NCBI GenBank assembly: GCA_047975195.1 | Contig: JBKEDB010000042.1 | Location: 62,001 to 126,000 of the forward strand | DNA from: Cumulibacter sp047975195 | GTDB taxonomy: Bacteria; Actinomycetota; Actinomycetes; Mycobacteriales; Antricoccaceae | Length of the DNA: 64,000 nucleotides | Reading direction: 5' to 3' | Shown: in pieces, positions 43,113-51,892 of the stretch | How the letters are laid out: the number at the start of each line of letters is the position of its first letter | Numbering within the stretch: position 1 is the stretch's first letter | Notes under the pieces: generated by a model | Told to the model about the DNA's origin: nothing | What the model saw: only the letters and a program-made list of their open reading frames with translations | Databases searched by the model: none | Position numbers and translations under genes: made by a program

Positions 43113-43898
43113 GTGACTGCGCCCGAGGACACCCAGCCCGTCGATCAGCCCATCGCCCGACCCGCTGCTCCGCGCCGCAAAAGCGCGAAGCAATGGGCCG
43201 CCGAAACACCACGTGGACGCACCCGGCGCGCCCGCGCGATCAACCGCGAACTCGCCGAGATCTATCCTGACGCGCACTGCGAACTCGACTTCCGTACGCC
43301 GTTGGAGCTGTCGGTCGCCACGATCTTGTCGGCGCAGTGCACCGACAAGCGGGTTAATCAGGTGACGCCGGCGCTGTTTGCGAAGTACCCCGACGCCGCG
43401 GCGTACGCCGGCGCTGATCCCACTGAACTGCAGGAGATGATTCGCAGCACCGGATTCTTCCGCAACAAGGCCAACTCGCTGATCGGCCTCGGTCAGGCGC
43501 TACTGGAACGGCACGACGGAGAGGTGCCGCGGCGACTGGAGGACCTGGTGAAACTGCCCGGCATGGGCCGCAAGACCGCGAACGTCGTCCTCGGCAATGC
43601 GTTCGGGATTCCCGGCCTGACGGTTGATACACATTTCGGGCGGCTGGTGCGGCGTTGGGGCCTGACGGATCTGGAAGACCCGGTGAAGGTCGAGAACGCG
43701 ATCGGCGAACTGATCCCCAAGAAAGAATGGACCATGTATAGCCACCGGGTGATCTTCCATGGTCGGCGCGTCTGCCATGCACGTAAGCCAGCCTGTGGCG
43801 CCTGCCAGATCGCCGCGTTATGTCCGGCGTACGGCGCTGGTCCGACCGGGTTTGACGAGGCGGAGAAGTTGGTGAAAACGGCGGCCGACTTCCGCTGA
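43113..43898 (+). CDS. nth: Endonuclease III (base-excision DNA glycosylase/AP lyase)
   Basis: A 261-residue endonuclease III that removes oxidised pyrimidines and cleaves AP sites. The helix-hairpin-helix is LPGMGRKTANVVLGNAFGIPG with the catalytic Lys in GRKTANV, and the catalytic Asp is in TVDTHFGRLVRRWG. The 4Fe-4S cluster ligands are in CHARKPACGACQIAALC (C-x6-C-x2-C-x5-C). A basic N-terminal extension of about 40 residues rich in Arg and Pro precedes the domain, common in actinobacterial Nth. Position between crp and the TlpA-like gene matches Rv3674c. A small hairpin (GCGCTG / CAGCGC, 43903-43920) follows the stop. Confidence 0.96.
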   Translation: MTAPEDTQPVDQPIARPAAPRRKSAKQWAAETPRGRTRRARAINRELAEIYPDAHCELDFRTPLELSVATILSAQCTDKRVNQVTPALFAKYPDAAAYAGADPTELQEMIRSTGFFRNKANSLIGLGQALLERHDGEVPRRLEDLVKLPGMGRKTANVVLGNAFGIPGLTVDTHFGRLVRRWGLTDLEDPVKVENAIGELIPKKEWTMYSHRVIFHGRRVCHARKPACGACQIAALCPAYGAGPTGFDEAEKLVKTAADFR

Positions 43899-44114
43899 AG
43901 TTGCGCTGATAACGCAGCGCCAGAGACGTGTTGTCGTCTATACGTGGATATGTGCCCGCTCAGGCTGCGTGTTGTGCAGGCGCGTACCCATCGTCTGCCG
44001 GGCGCGCACCCTTCGTCCGCCTGGTGCGTGCTGCTCCAAGCGGACGCTCTGCCTCAGCTACGGCGTCAATATGCGGCCTGAGATGCGCGCTCCGGCGAGA
44101 ACCCGCGGCGCGGG

Positions 44115-44120
44115 TAACCT
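44115..44120 (+). promoter_or_regulatory. -10 box for the leaderless thioredoxin-like transcript
   Basis: TAACCT is followed by seven bases and then GTG at 44128. This supports the GTG at 44128 as the true start over the upstream ATG at 44071. Confidence 0.55.
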
Positions 44121-44127
44121 TGATCGG

Positions 44128-44718
44128 GTGTGGATTCGACGGGTGGGCGCCAGCGTAGGGCTCGTTCTGTTGACCGCCTGCGGATCAACGAGTCCTGACG
44201 CCGATGAGCCCAAGGAGACCGCCGGCACGGCACCACAGTCCGACTTCACCGTTGACTGCCCCACTTTCGAAGCGCCGGCGGGCGAGGCAACCGACGACCG
44301 GCTGCCGGATGTCACGCTCGAATGCCTTGGATCCGAGGGCGAGCCCGTCGCGATCGCCGGCGTCCCGCCGCGTCCGACAGTGATCAACTTGTGGGCGTCC
44401 TGGTGCGGGCCGTGCCTTGAAGAGATGCCGATACTGGATGAGTTCGCGGCGCTGGGGGACGGGGAGGTAGATGTGCTCGGTGTCGTCACGCAGAACGCCC
44501 GGAGCCAGGCTACGGCGTACGCCGCCGAGATGGATGTGACGTTCCCCAGCGTGGTCGATTTCGAGGGTCAAGTGCTTACTGCGGAGGGATTCGTGGCGTT
44601 ACCTGCGACGATCCTGATCGACGATGAGGGGACTATCGCGTATCGGCATATCGGGCCGTACAAGAGCATCGAAGATCTCGCAGCGGACGTCGAGAAGTAC
44701 CTGGGGGTGTCGCTGTGA
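44128..44718 (+). CDS. TlpA/ResA-like thioredoxin lipoprotein
   Basis: A 196-residue extracytoplasmic thiol-disulfide protein. It begins VWIRRVGASVGLVLLTAC, a short lipoprotein signal with lipobox LTAC (Cys18). The thioredoxin fold has the active site WASWCGPCLEEMP (CGPC at residues 93-96) and the cis-Pro region FVALPATILIDDEGTIAYR. It resembles Rv3673c, also next to nth. It probably reduces or isomerises disulfides in exported proteins or supports cytochrome maturation. Genes from here to marP overlap end to start, giving a four-gene operon with the NUDIX, cupredoxin and MarP genes. Confidence 0.9.
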   Translation: MWIRRVGASVGLVLLTACGSTSPDADEPKETAGTAPQSDFTVDCPTFEAPAGEATDDRLPDVTLECLGSEGEPVAIAGVPPRPTVINLWASWCGPCLEEMPILDEFAALGDGEVDVLGVVTQNARSQATAYAAEMDVTFPSVVDFEGQVLTAEGFVALPATILIDDEGTIAYRHIGPYKSIEDLAADVEKYLGVSL

Positions 44719-45404
44719 GCAGCCACGCGCGCGAACATATGGTGATTCCCGAAGCCGTCGGTTTCGATCCGCCGCCGGATTATCTGCGCGAATTGCTCCT
44801 GCGGATCGACCGTGCCACTGCCGACGACATTCACCGCTTTCAGCCGCCGCCAGGCACTGAAGTTCGCCGCTCCGCCGTCCTGATCCTGATGGCTCGCGGG
44901 GCCGACGGGCCGGACGTGCTGCTGACCGAGCGATCCGCCACGATGCGTAGCCAACCTGGCCAGGTGTCGTTCCCCGGCGGGTCGATCGATCCGGACGACG
45001 CGAACGAGTACGCCGCCGCGCTGCGCGAGACGCACGAAGAGGTGGGTATCGATCCCGCGACCATTTCTATTCACGGCCGGATGCCTGACCTGTATATCCC
45101 GGCGCGGCAGTTTGCGGTTGCGCCGATCATCGGCACGGCCGCCGACGATTACCAACTAGGGCAGCTCAGCGTCGCCGAAGTTGAACGAGCCACTAGGGTT
45201 CCACTGCCGATCCTCGCCGATCCCGACCTGCGGTACACTGTGACCGCGCCGAATGGATACCGAGGGCCGGCGTTCACCGTCGATGGGCTGTTCGTGTGGG
45301 GGTTCACCGCCAACGTGATCGACAGCGTGCTGCGACTCGGTGGTTTCTCCCGTGAATGGGACAAACGCCGCACCATTCCATTGCCAGATCGGTTCCGGCG
45401 ATGA
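44715..45404 (+). CDS. CoA pyrophosphatase-type NUDIX hydrolase
   Basis: A 229-residue NUDIX enzyme of the CoA diphosphatase group (NudL/Rv3672-like), converting CoA to phosphopantetheine and 3',5'-ADP. The combined motif is QVSFPGGSIDPDDANEYAAALRETHEEVGID, which includes the UPF0035 sequence LLTERSATMRSQPGQVSFPGG and the Nudix helix RETHEEVG. PTLP-like segment VPLPILADPDLRYTV is also consistent. The GTG start overlaps the TlpA-like stop by four bases. It lies two genes upstream of marP; in M. tuberculosis it is directly next to marP. Confidence 0.92.
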   Translation: MSSHAREHMVIPEAVGFDPPPDYLRELLLRIDRATADDIHRFQPPPGTEVRRSAVLILMARGADGPDVLLTERSATMRSQPGQVSFPGGSIDPDDANEYAAALRETHEEVGIDPATISIHGRMPDLYIPARQFAVAPIIGTAADDYQLGQLSVAEVERATRVPLPILADPDLRYTVTAPNGYRGPAFTVDGLFVWGFTANVIDSVLRLGGFSREWDKRRTIPLPDRFRR

Positions 45405-45868
45405 GGGCCCGACGCGCGGTTGCTCTCCGCACTGCCGATAGCCGTGTCGTTCTGGCACGGCGGGCCACGCGGACGGTGGCGACCGGGTGTGCCGTGCTCA
45501 TGATGGTGGCGGCGTGCAGCGACAGCGCGGAGGAACCCGAGAAGTCCGCGCCGTCCGGCGCAGTCACCGTCGAGGACGACGGCACTCAGGTCGTGGATCT
45601 ACGCGAAACCGAGGACTACCGCTTCAACCCGGAATCCCCGCATGTGCTCATTGGCAAGGTCCGGATCGACATGATGAACACGTCGCAGGCAGTCACGCAC
45701 AGCCTCGCATTCAAGCCCGGCGGCCCAGACGAGGAAATCCCGTTCATCAACCCGGGGGAGACCAAGTCAATTGCCTTCTCGATAGCGAATCCGGGCGAAT
45801 ACAAGTTCTTCTGCACGTTCCACGAACAGCTTGGCCAGCGAGGGACGTTGACGGTCGAGGCGCCGTGA
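45401..45868 (+). CDS. Cupredoxin-domain lipoprotein
   Basis: A 155-residue lipoprotein with lipobox VAAC (Cys39) after a long basic N-region, then a single cupredoxin fold. Type-1 copper ligands are His100 (VTHSLAF), Cys138 and His141 in YKFFCTFHEQLGQRGTLTV. The residue five after the His, where plastocyanin has the axial Met, is Gln146, as in stellacyanin-like proteins. It probably carries electrons or binds copper outside the membrane. The ATG overlaps the NUDIX stop (ATGA) and its stop overlaps the marP GTG, so it is fully embedded in the operon. No counterpart lies here in M. tuberculosis. Confidence 0.88.
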   Translation: MRARRAVALRTADSRVVLARRATRTVATGCAVLMMVAACSDSAEEPEKSAPSGAVTVEDDGTQVVDLRETEDYRFNPESPHVLIGKVRIDMMNTSQAVTHSLAFKPGGPDEEIPFINPGETKSIAFSIANPGEYKFFCTFHEQLGQRGTLTVEAP

Positions 45869-47055
45869 ACGTCAGCCTGCTCGTCGATATCGCGATCGTC
45901 GTGATCATCGTTGCGATGACTGCCGTGGGCTTTCGCAGTGGGCTGGTGAAGGCGGGGTCCTCGCTCGTAGGCCTGGTGCTCGGCGTCGCCATCTCCATCC
46001 CGGTCGTCTCGTACGTGGGCAAGCAGATTGCAGAATCGGGTCCACGTATCGCGGTGGTGGTGGGGTTGGTCGTGCTGTTGGCGAACGTGGGCTATGTCAG
46101 CGGCATGCTGATCGGGGAGCGGCTGCGTAACCGGGTCCGAAAGCGGGCTGCGATCGGCGTCGACCGCGCTGCTGGCGGTGTCGTGTCCGCTCTCGTCGCC
46201 GTCCTCTCCGTGTGGACCCTCGCGCTGCCGTTGGCCGCGTCAGCGCTGCCCGGCGTTGCGAAGATCGTCCGCGGATCATCGATCCTGCCGGTCATCGACT
46301 CGATCATGCCCGATGGGGCGCGCACGGCGTACGACGCGATCGAGGCCGCGCTCGCCGACCAGGGACTGCCCGACGTACTCGCGCCGCTGCAGCAGACCGA
46401 GGTCGCCGACGTCGGTGCGCCGAACACCGGAGTCATTCAGGATCCGGAGGTGCTGGCCGCGAGCGGCTCGGTGGTCAAGGTGGTCGGGGATGCGCCGCAA
46501 TGCAGTCGACAGATCAATGGGTCGGGCTTCGTGTATGCCGACGATCGCGTGGTGACGAACGCGCACGTCGTGGCCGGTACGTCGTCCATGTCAATTCAGA
46601 CTGCTTCGCAGACGTACGACGCGAGCGTCGTGTACGCCGATGAAGGGATCGACGTGGCGATCTTGAAGGTCGACGGGCTGGGATTGCCGGCGCTGCCGGT
46701 GGACGCGGTAGCGCCGGATGCTGGATCCGACGCCATTGTCGCCGGATACCCGGGAGGCGGCCCGATGACACTCGGCGCCGCGAAGGTACGTACGACCGGG
46801 GATATCTCGGGCCCGAACTTCCGGCACACCTCGACGGTCACTCGGGAAGTGGTTGCGTTGCGCGGCACAGTCGTCGGCGGGAACTCGGGTGGTCCGCTGC
46901 TGGATCTCGACGGGGAAGTTATCGGGTTGGTGTTCGCCGCGGCCGTGGACGAGGCCGATGTCGGCTACGCGCTGAGCGTCGATCAGATCGACGAGGCGCT
47001 CGCCGCCGGCGAGAACAAGGACACGAACGTCGTCACCGGCGACTGCTACGAGTAA
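45865..47055 (+). CDS. marP: MarP-type periplasmic serine protease (membrane-anchored)
   Basis: A 396-residue protein with four N-terminal membrane helices of the colicin V production (CvpA) type (about residues 4-22, 30-50, 60-82, 105-125), then a chymotrypsin-like protease. The triad is His in VVTNAHVVAG, Asp in GIDVAILKVD and Ser in VVGGNSGGPL. It also has the pair of cysteines (CSRQING and GDCYE) that could form the regulatory disulfide known from MarP. Its length equals Rv3671c (397). MarP maintains intrabacterial pH in mycobacteria; the same role here is inferred. It ends the operon; the GTG at 45865 overlaps the cupredoxin stop. Confidence 0.94.
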   Translation: MNVSLLVDIAIVVIIVAMTAVGFRSGLVKAGSSLVGLVLGVAISIPVVSYVGKQIAESGPRIAVVVGLVVLLANVGYVSGMLIGERLRNRVRKRAAIGVDRAAGGVVSALVAVLSVWTLALPLAASALPGVAKIVRGSSILPVIDSIMPDGARTAYDAIEAALADQGLPDVLAPLQQTEVADVGAPNTGVIQDPEVLAASGSVVKVVGDAPQCSRQINGSGFVYADDRVVTNAHVVAGTSSMSIQTASQTYDASVVYADEGIDVAILKVDGLGLPALPVDAVAPDAGSDAIVAGYPGGGPMTLGAAKVRTTGDISGPNFRHTSTVTREVVALRGTVVGGNSGGPLLDLDGEVIGLVFAAAVDEADVGYALSVDQIDEALAAGENKDTNVVTGDCYE

Positions 47056-47173
47056 CCGGCCAAGCGCCGGCCCTATGGTCATCGACGGTTACTGCCCGAT
47101 AGGTAGCCAAAGGGCGTCCGGGCCTTGGTCATCGGTGGGACCGGCGTGCGGGGGCCGCGTGGGGATGGGGCGG

Positions 47174-48088
47174 TTAGCTGGCGAGGAAGTTCAGCAGCGC
47201 GGCGGTTACCAATTCGGGGTGCTCCTCGGCGGGAAAGTGCCCGCACCCCTCCACCAACAGCCATTCGTACCTGCCGGCGACGTACGCCTCAGAACCGTGC
47301 GCCGTCTGGGGCAGTACGCAGGTGTCCGCGTCGCCGTGAATCTGCAACACCGGACACTGCAACTGCCGCGCCATCGACTGCTGAAACGCATAGCCATCCG
47401 GGCGTAACAGCGAACGTACCTGCCATCGCGAATACTCCGCGCAGCCGTACGCCGCCTGCGGCACCTGCATAGCGCTGCGGTAGATCGCAGTCGCGGCTCG
47501 AAAGTCGTCGGTGTCGCGCCAAGGCCCACTCCATGAGCGCATCAGGCGCCGCACTTCGGCGGCGTCATCGCGGGTCAGCCGTGCTTCGGGCAGTCGCGGT
47601 AATTGGCTGTTGAATACGTGCGCAGAACCGTGCCGCTGAGCCTGTGAACGAACGATTTCCCGGCGCCAGCGTCGTGGATGCGCCGCGCCGAGCACCGTGA
47701 GGCCATCGACGATGCCCGGGTGTAACGCTGCAGTCGTCCAAGCGATCATGCCGCCGAGATCTTGCCCGACGAGGAACGCGTGAGACTGACCCAGAGCACG
47801 CACTAAACCCGCGATATCGCCGGCGGTCGTGACCGGGTCATAGGGTCGCGGTGGCTTATCGCTGGAGCCGGTGCCGCGCAGATCGACAGCGACAACGCGA
47901 TAGCCGGCGTCCGCGAGCGCGGGAATTTGATGCCGCCACGCCCACCAGATCTCCGGAAATCCGGGCAGCAGGACGACGAGGGGACCGCTGCCGGCTTCGG
48001 CGATATGTAGCCGTACGCCGTTCGCGGTGATATCGCGGTGCGTCCACGGACCGGGCAGCAGCAGATCGTTTTGTTCGGTGAGCCCCAC
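47174..48088 (-). CDS. ephE: Alpha/beta hydrolase, epoxide-hydrolase type (EphE-like)
   Basis: A protein of about 304 residues with the epoxide hydrolase pattern. HGxP-like oxyanion region is LLPGFPEIWWAWRHQIPAL, and the nucleophile is Asp in LVGQDLGGMIAW. The acid is in IHGDADTCVLP and the His in GCGHFPAEEHPELV. The cap domain supplies Tyr residues as in EphE (Rv3670). The GTG at 48088 (VGLTEQNDLLLPGPW) is preferred because it follows the upstream stop (48095-48093) by four bases; the longer ATG at 48133 overlaps that gene. It is downstream of, and coupled to, the holin-like gene, and convergent with marP. Confidence 0.86.
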   Translation of the reverse strand: MGLTEQNDLLLPGPWTHRDITANGVRLHIAEAGSGPLVVLLPGFPEIWWAWRHQIPALADAGYRVVAVDLRGTGSSDKPPRPYDPVTTAGDIAGLVRALGQSHAFLVGQDLGGMIAWTTAALHPGIVDGLTVLGAAHPRRWRREIVRSQAQRHGSAHVFNSQLPRLPEARLTRDDAAEVRRLMRSWSGPWRDTDDFRAATAIYRSAMQVPQAAYGCAEYSRWQVRSLLRPDGYAFQQSMARQLQCPVLQIHGDADTCVLPQTAHGSEAYVAGRYEWLLVEGCGHFPAEEHPELVTAALLNFLAS

Positions 48089-48092
48089 TAAC

Positions 48093-48554
48093 TTAGCGAC
48101 TCGGGGTAGCGGACGGCGCCGCCGCATCGCCACCCTTCACCGCGTCCACGAGGGCTTTGTTGGCCTTCAGCGAGCCGATGGTCCGCTCTGGGGCGCGCAA
48201 CTTCTTGAACTTGCGGATTCCCAGGAGCGCCAGGGCGCCGGCCACCAGCAGGAACACCACGAAGATGATCAGGAAACTCAGCCACCGCGGTAGCCCGACC
48301 GGACCGGCGAGCAGTTCGGCGATAGCGACGAACAAGAACGGCAATGCCAGTGCCACGATGACGCCTGCGGCAGCGAGCATGCCTGAGCCGGCCACTCCCT
48401 TCTTGACCTCGCTCTTGACCTCGGACTTAGCGAGTTCGATCTCCGAACGCAGCAGGGTGGAGAAATGCGTCGAGGCTTCCTTGACGAGCGTGCCCACGCT
48501 CGGTTGCGCGACGTCGAGATCGACGTTGACGGGTTCGCGCTGCGGTACAGCCAT
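48093..48554 (-). CDS. Holin-X-like membrane protein (Rv3669-like)
   Basis: A 153-residue protein of the actinobacterial phage-holin-like/Holin-X family (DUF1469 group). A hydrophilic N-terminus leads to an amphipathic charged segment (LLRSEIELAKSEVKSEVKKG). Two hydrophobic hairpins follow (AAAGVIVALALPFLFVAIAELL and LSFLIIFVVFLLVAGALALLG), then a basic tail. A similar gene lies next to ephE and acs in mycobacteria (Rv3669). It is not evidence of a prophage. Function in the cell is unknown; membrane integrity is a guess. It is upstream of ephE in the same transcript. Confidence 0.87.
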   Translation of the reverse strand: MAVPQREPVNVDLDVAQPSVGTLVKEASTHFSTLLRSEIELAKSEVKSEVKKGVAGSGMLAAAGVIVALALPFLFVAIAELLAGPVGLPRWLSFLIIFVVFLLVAGALALLGIRKFKKLRAPERTIGSLKANKALVDAVKGGDAAAPSATPSR

Positions 48555-48717
48555 GCTTTATCTCCTGGTTCCCGGTTGGTAGGCCGTCAGGCTTGCACTG
48601 AATGGTCCGTGAACGTGAGTTTAGGGAACTCGCGGGACTCATGGGGCAATTACCCCGACCGAACTCAACTGGCCGTTGGCGTGTAGTTGTGGCCATCGGC
48701 CGGGGCAGCCGGTGTTC

Positions 48718-48740
48718 CACGCCGGTCAATGACCGGCGTG
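48718..48740 (-). terminator. Terminator after acs
   Basis: CACGCCGGTC and GACCGGCGTG form a perfect 10-bp stem with loop AAT, starting four bases after the acs stop (48744-48746) on the minus strand. No U-tract. Confidence 0.75.
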
Positions 48741-48743
48741 CGC

Positions 48744-50711
48744 CTACTCCTCGGCGGTGTGGCCGGTGAGCTTGGCCTGGATCTGATCCATCACCGTGCT
48801 GTCGGCGAGCGTGGTGACATCGCCGACTTCCCGCTTCTCGGCCACATCGCGCAGCAGGCGACGCATGATCTTGCCGGAGCGAGTCTTGGGCAGTTCCGGC
48901 ACCACCATGATCTGGCGAGGCTTCGCGATCGGCGAGATCTCCGAGGACACGTGATTGCGAAGTTCCTGGACAACGGCGTCGCCGGAGTCTTCGACTCCAC
49001 CGCGCAGGATCACGAACGCGACCACGGCTTGTCCGGTCGTTTCGTCGGCTGCGCCGACAACCGCAGCCTCGGCGACCTTGGGATGCGAGACGAGCGCGGA
49101 CTCGATCTCCGTCGTTGACATCCGGTGACCGGACACGTTCATCACGTCGTCCACTCGGCCGAGCACCCAAATATCGCCGTCCTCGTCCTTCTTCGCGCCG
49201 TCCCCAGCGAAGTACACGCCTTCGAACCGGGACCAGTAGGTATCGACATACCGATCGTCATCGCCCCACACCGTGCGCAGCATCGACGGCCAGGGCTTCG
49301 TGATCACGAGGTAGCCGCCTTGGCCGTTTGCCACGGGCGTGCCATGGTTGTCCACGACGTCCGCGAAGATGCCGGGAATCGGCCGCATTGCCGAACCGGG
49401 CTTCGCGGCGGTGACGCCCGGGAGCGGTGAAATCATCACCGAACCGGTTTCGGTCTGCCACCAGGTGTCGACGACGGGCACGTTGTCATGGCCGATCACG
49501 CGGCGGTACCAGACATACGCCTCGGGGTTGATCGGCTCGCCGACCGACCCCATCAGCCGCAGCGTGCTCAGGTCGTACTTGCCCGGGATCTCCTCGCCCC
49601 ATTTCATGAACATCCGGATCACGGTGGGCGCGCAGTACAGGATCGACACCTTGTACTTGTCGATGATTTCCCACCAGCGGCCCTGATGCGGGGTATCGGG
49701 GGTGCCTTCGTACAGCACGGACGTCGCCCCATTGGCCAACGGGCCGTACACGATGTAGGAATGGCCCGTCACCCAGCCGACGTCCGCCGCGGTCCAGAAC
49801 ACGTCGGTTTCGGGTTTGAGGTCGAACAGCGTCGAATGCGTGTAGGCGCAGCCGGTCAGGTAACCACCCGTGGTGTGCAGGATTCCCTTGGGCTTACCGG
49901 TGGTTCCCGAGGTGTACATCACGTACAGCGGATGCTCGGCGTCGAAGGCTTCTGGTGTGTGCTCGGCCGATTGGGTATCGACCAGGTCGGCCCACCAGTG
50001 ATCGCGGCCCTCGGTCATCGGGGTGTCTTGGCCGGTGCGTTTTGCCACGATCACGCTGTGGACGTCGGGGCATTTCTCTACCGCTCGGTCGACGGTGTCT
50101 TTCAGTCCGGCCGGTTTGCCGCGGCGGTAGCCGCCGTCGGCGGTGATGACGACCTTCGCACCGCAATCCTGAATGCGTGAGGCCAGTGAATCGGCAGCGA
50201 ACCCGCCGAATACGACGGTATGTGCCGCGCCGATCCGTGCGCAGGAGAGCATCGCGAAGATTGTTTCGGGGATCATCGGCATGTAGATCGCGACGGTGTC
50301 GCCGTCGCTCACGCCGAGTTGGAGCAGTGCGTTGGCGCCGCGGCTGATCTCGTCCTTGAGGTTGGCGTAGGTGATGGTGCGGGTATCCCCGGGCTCACCT
50401 TCGAAGTGGTAGGCGACGCGGTCGCCGTTGCCGGCCTCGACGTGTCGGTCGACGCAGTTGTATGCGGCGTTGAGTTTGCCTCCCACGAACCACTTGGCGA
50501 ACGGTGGGTTGCTCCAGTCCAGAGTCTGGGTGGGTTTGGTGTCCCACGTCAGCAGTTGGTCGGCCAGTTTGGCCCAGTAGGCCTCGTAGTCGGCCGCGGC
50601 CTCGTCGTACGCCTCGGCCTTGAGGTTGGCCTGCGCGGCGAACTCAGCAGTCGGCGGGAAGGTCCGCGTCTCATGTAGCAGGTTGTCGATGGTCGGCGTC
50701 TCGTCAGACAT
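48744..50711 (-). CDS. acsA: Acetyl-CoA synthetase (AMP-forming)
   Basis: A 655-residue enzyme converting acetate, ATP and CoA to acetyl-CoA. The AMP motifs are YTSGTTGKPKGILHTTGGY, the acetate-pocket YCAPTVIRMFMKWGE, DTWWQTETGSVMISPLPG and the hinge-proximal GRVDDVMNVSGHRMSTTEIESAL. The C-terminal lysine in PKTRSGKIMRRLLR is the site of regulatory acetylation in the family. The start is ATG 50711 with GGAGG five bases upstream. Its distance from ephE and the holin-like gene agrees with Rv3667. In mycobacteria CRP and a cAMP-dependent acetyltransferase control this enzyme; no CRP box is called here. Confidence 0.97.
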   Translation of the reverse strand: MSDETPTIDNLLHETRTFPPTAEFAAQANLKAEAYDEAAADYEAYWAKLADQLLTWDTKPTQTLDWSNPPFAKWFVGGKLNAAYNCVDRHVEAGNGDRVAYHFEGEPGDTRTITYANLKDEISRGANALLQLGVSDGDTVAIYMPMIPETIFAMLSCARIGAAHTVVFGGFAADSLASRIQDCGAKVVITADGGYRRGKPAGLKDTVDRAVEKCPDVHSVIVAKRTGQDTPMTEGRDHWWADLVDTQSAEHTPEAFDAEHPLYVMYTSGTTGKPKGILHTTGGYLTGCAYTHSTLFDLKPETDVFWTAADVGWVTGHSYIVYGPLANGATSVLYEGTPDTPHQGRWWEIIDKYKVSILYCAPTVIRMFMKWGEEIPGKYDLSTLRLMGSVGEPINPEAYVWYRRVIGHDNVPVVDTWWQTETGSVMISPLPGVTAAKPGSAMRPIPGIFADVVDNHGTPVANGQGGYLVITKPWPSMLRTVWGDDDRYVDTYWSRFEGVYFAGDGAKKDEDGDIWVLGRVDDVMNVSGHRMSTTEIESALVSHPKVAEAAVVGAADETTGQAVVAFVILRGGVEDSGDAVVQELRNHVSSEISPIAKPRQIMVVPELPKTRSGKIMRRLLRDVAEKREVGDVTTLADSTVMDQIQAKLTGHTAEE

Positions 50712-50856
50712 GCATGCCTCCAGATAGCGGAACGTGACTCGCATCCCAATCTATCGCCGCCGATCGGTGGCCGCATCGGTGGTGTGGGTCATTGTTCGGC
50801 CGGAGTGCGGGCGTGCCGCACCGCGCCTGCTGGTATGCCGGGAATAATCGGCCGGG

Positions 50857-51870
50857 ATGGCTACCGAGCAAAGCACCGTAACGGATCGGGGTGTCGCGTC
50901 CAGGACGCGTACCGCTCAGCGACCGTTGAGTCCGTCGACGTTGCTGTTGATCGCCGCTCTCGTAGTGATTGCGCTACTGCGGCCGGTGCTCGGCTCCTCG
51001 CTGCTCGGAGAGGGGATCTCGGCGTGGTCGACCATCTTCACCGCGATGTTCGTACAGGCCACGCCGGTCTTGGTGCTCGGCGTCGCGATCAGCGCGGCGG
51101 TGGCCGCGTTCGTCCCTGAGTCTTTCTTTCAGAAGGCGCTGCCGAAGCGTCCTGCGCTGGCGGTCCCGGTGGCCGGAGCAGCGGGCGTGGCGCTGCCTGG
51201 GTGTGAGTGCGGTTCGGTACCGATCGCCAAGGGCCTGTTCAACAAGGGTGTGCCGCTCTCGGCGGCCCTCGCCTTCATGTTGTCAGCGCCCGCGATCAAC
51301 CCGGTGGTGCTGGTGGCTACTGCCGTTGCGTTCCCGGGTACACCGGAGATGGTGCTCGGACGGTTCACCGCGAGCCTGATGCTGGCGGTAGTGATGGGGT
51401 ACCTGTGGGCGTGGCTGGGTCGCGCGGACTGGGTGCGTCGTCCGAGCCGGACCGTCGCCGTGCACGGAAATAAGTGGCAGACGTTCGTCGGCACGGCCAC
51501 GCACGATTTCTTGCACACCGGTGGATATCTCGTGCTTGGGGCGGCTGCGGCCGCGACCTTGCAGGTGGTCGTTCCGGCTTCGATCATGAACAGTGTCGCG
51601 TCGAGTTTCTGGCTCTCGGTGCTGGTGCTCGCGGTGCTTGCGGTCGTGTTGTCCATTTGTTCGGAAGCTGATGCCTTCGTGGCGGCCGCGTTGGTGCAGT
51701 TCCCGTTGACCGCGCGGCTGGTGTTCCTGGTCGTTGGTCCGGCGGTCGACCTGAAACTCATCGCGTTGCAGTCCTCGGCGTTCGGGCGGGGATTTGCATT
51801 GCGGTTCGCCTCGACGACGTTCGTGCTGGCGATCGCGTGCGCCGTACTGGTGGGGTCGTGGCTATTGTGA
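50857..51870 (+). CDS. DUF318/ArsP_1-family permease
   Basis: A 337-residue inner-membrane permease of the PF03773 group with about eight membrane spans. Conserved segments are GVALPGCECGSVPIAKGLFNKGVPLSAALAFMLSAPAINPVV with a Cys pair, and AVVLSICSEADAFVAAAL with a further Cys-Ser-Glu-Ala-Asp motif, both near the membrane core and suggesting metal binding. A DUF318 permease paired with a TIGR03943/DUF1980 protein occurs in many Gram-positive bacteria; it has been linked to metal homeostasis or envelope roles without a settled substrate. It precedes the partner gene by 22 bases and is probably co-transcribed. There is no clear metalloregulator box. Confidence 0.87.
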   Translation: MATEQSTVTDRGVASRTRTAQRPLSPSTLLLIAALVVIALLRPVLGSSLLGEGISAWSTIFTAMFVQATPVLVLGVAISAAVAAFVPESFFQKALPKRPALAVPVAGAAGVALPGCECGSVPIAKGLFNKGVPLSAALAFMLSAPAINPVVLVATAVAFPGTPEMVLGRFTASLMLAVVMGYLWAWLGRADWVRRPSRTVAVHGNKWQTFVGTATHDFLHTGGYLVLGAAAAATLQVVVPASIMNSVASSFWLSVLVLAVLAVVLSICSEADAFVAAALVQFPLTARLVFLVVGPAVDLKLIALQSSAFGRGFALRFASTTFVLAIACAVLVGSWLL

Positions 51871-51892
51871 TCCGCTTGGATTGGAGCCGGCG

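Noticed and set aside
48093..48554. Holin-like gene as evidence of a prophage
   Set aside because: It is the Rv3669-type chromosomal gene in its conserved place; no phage genes surround it.
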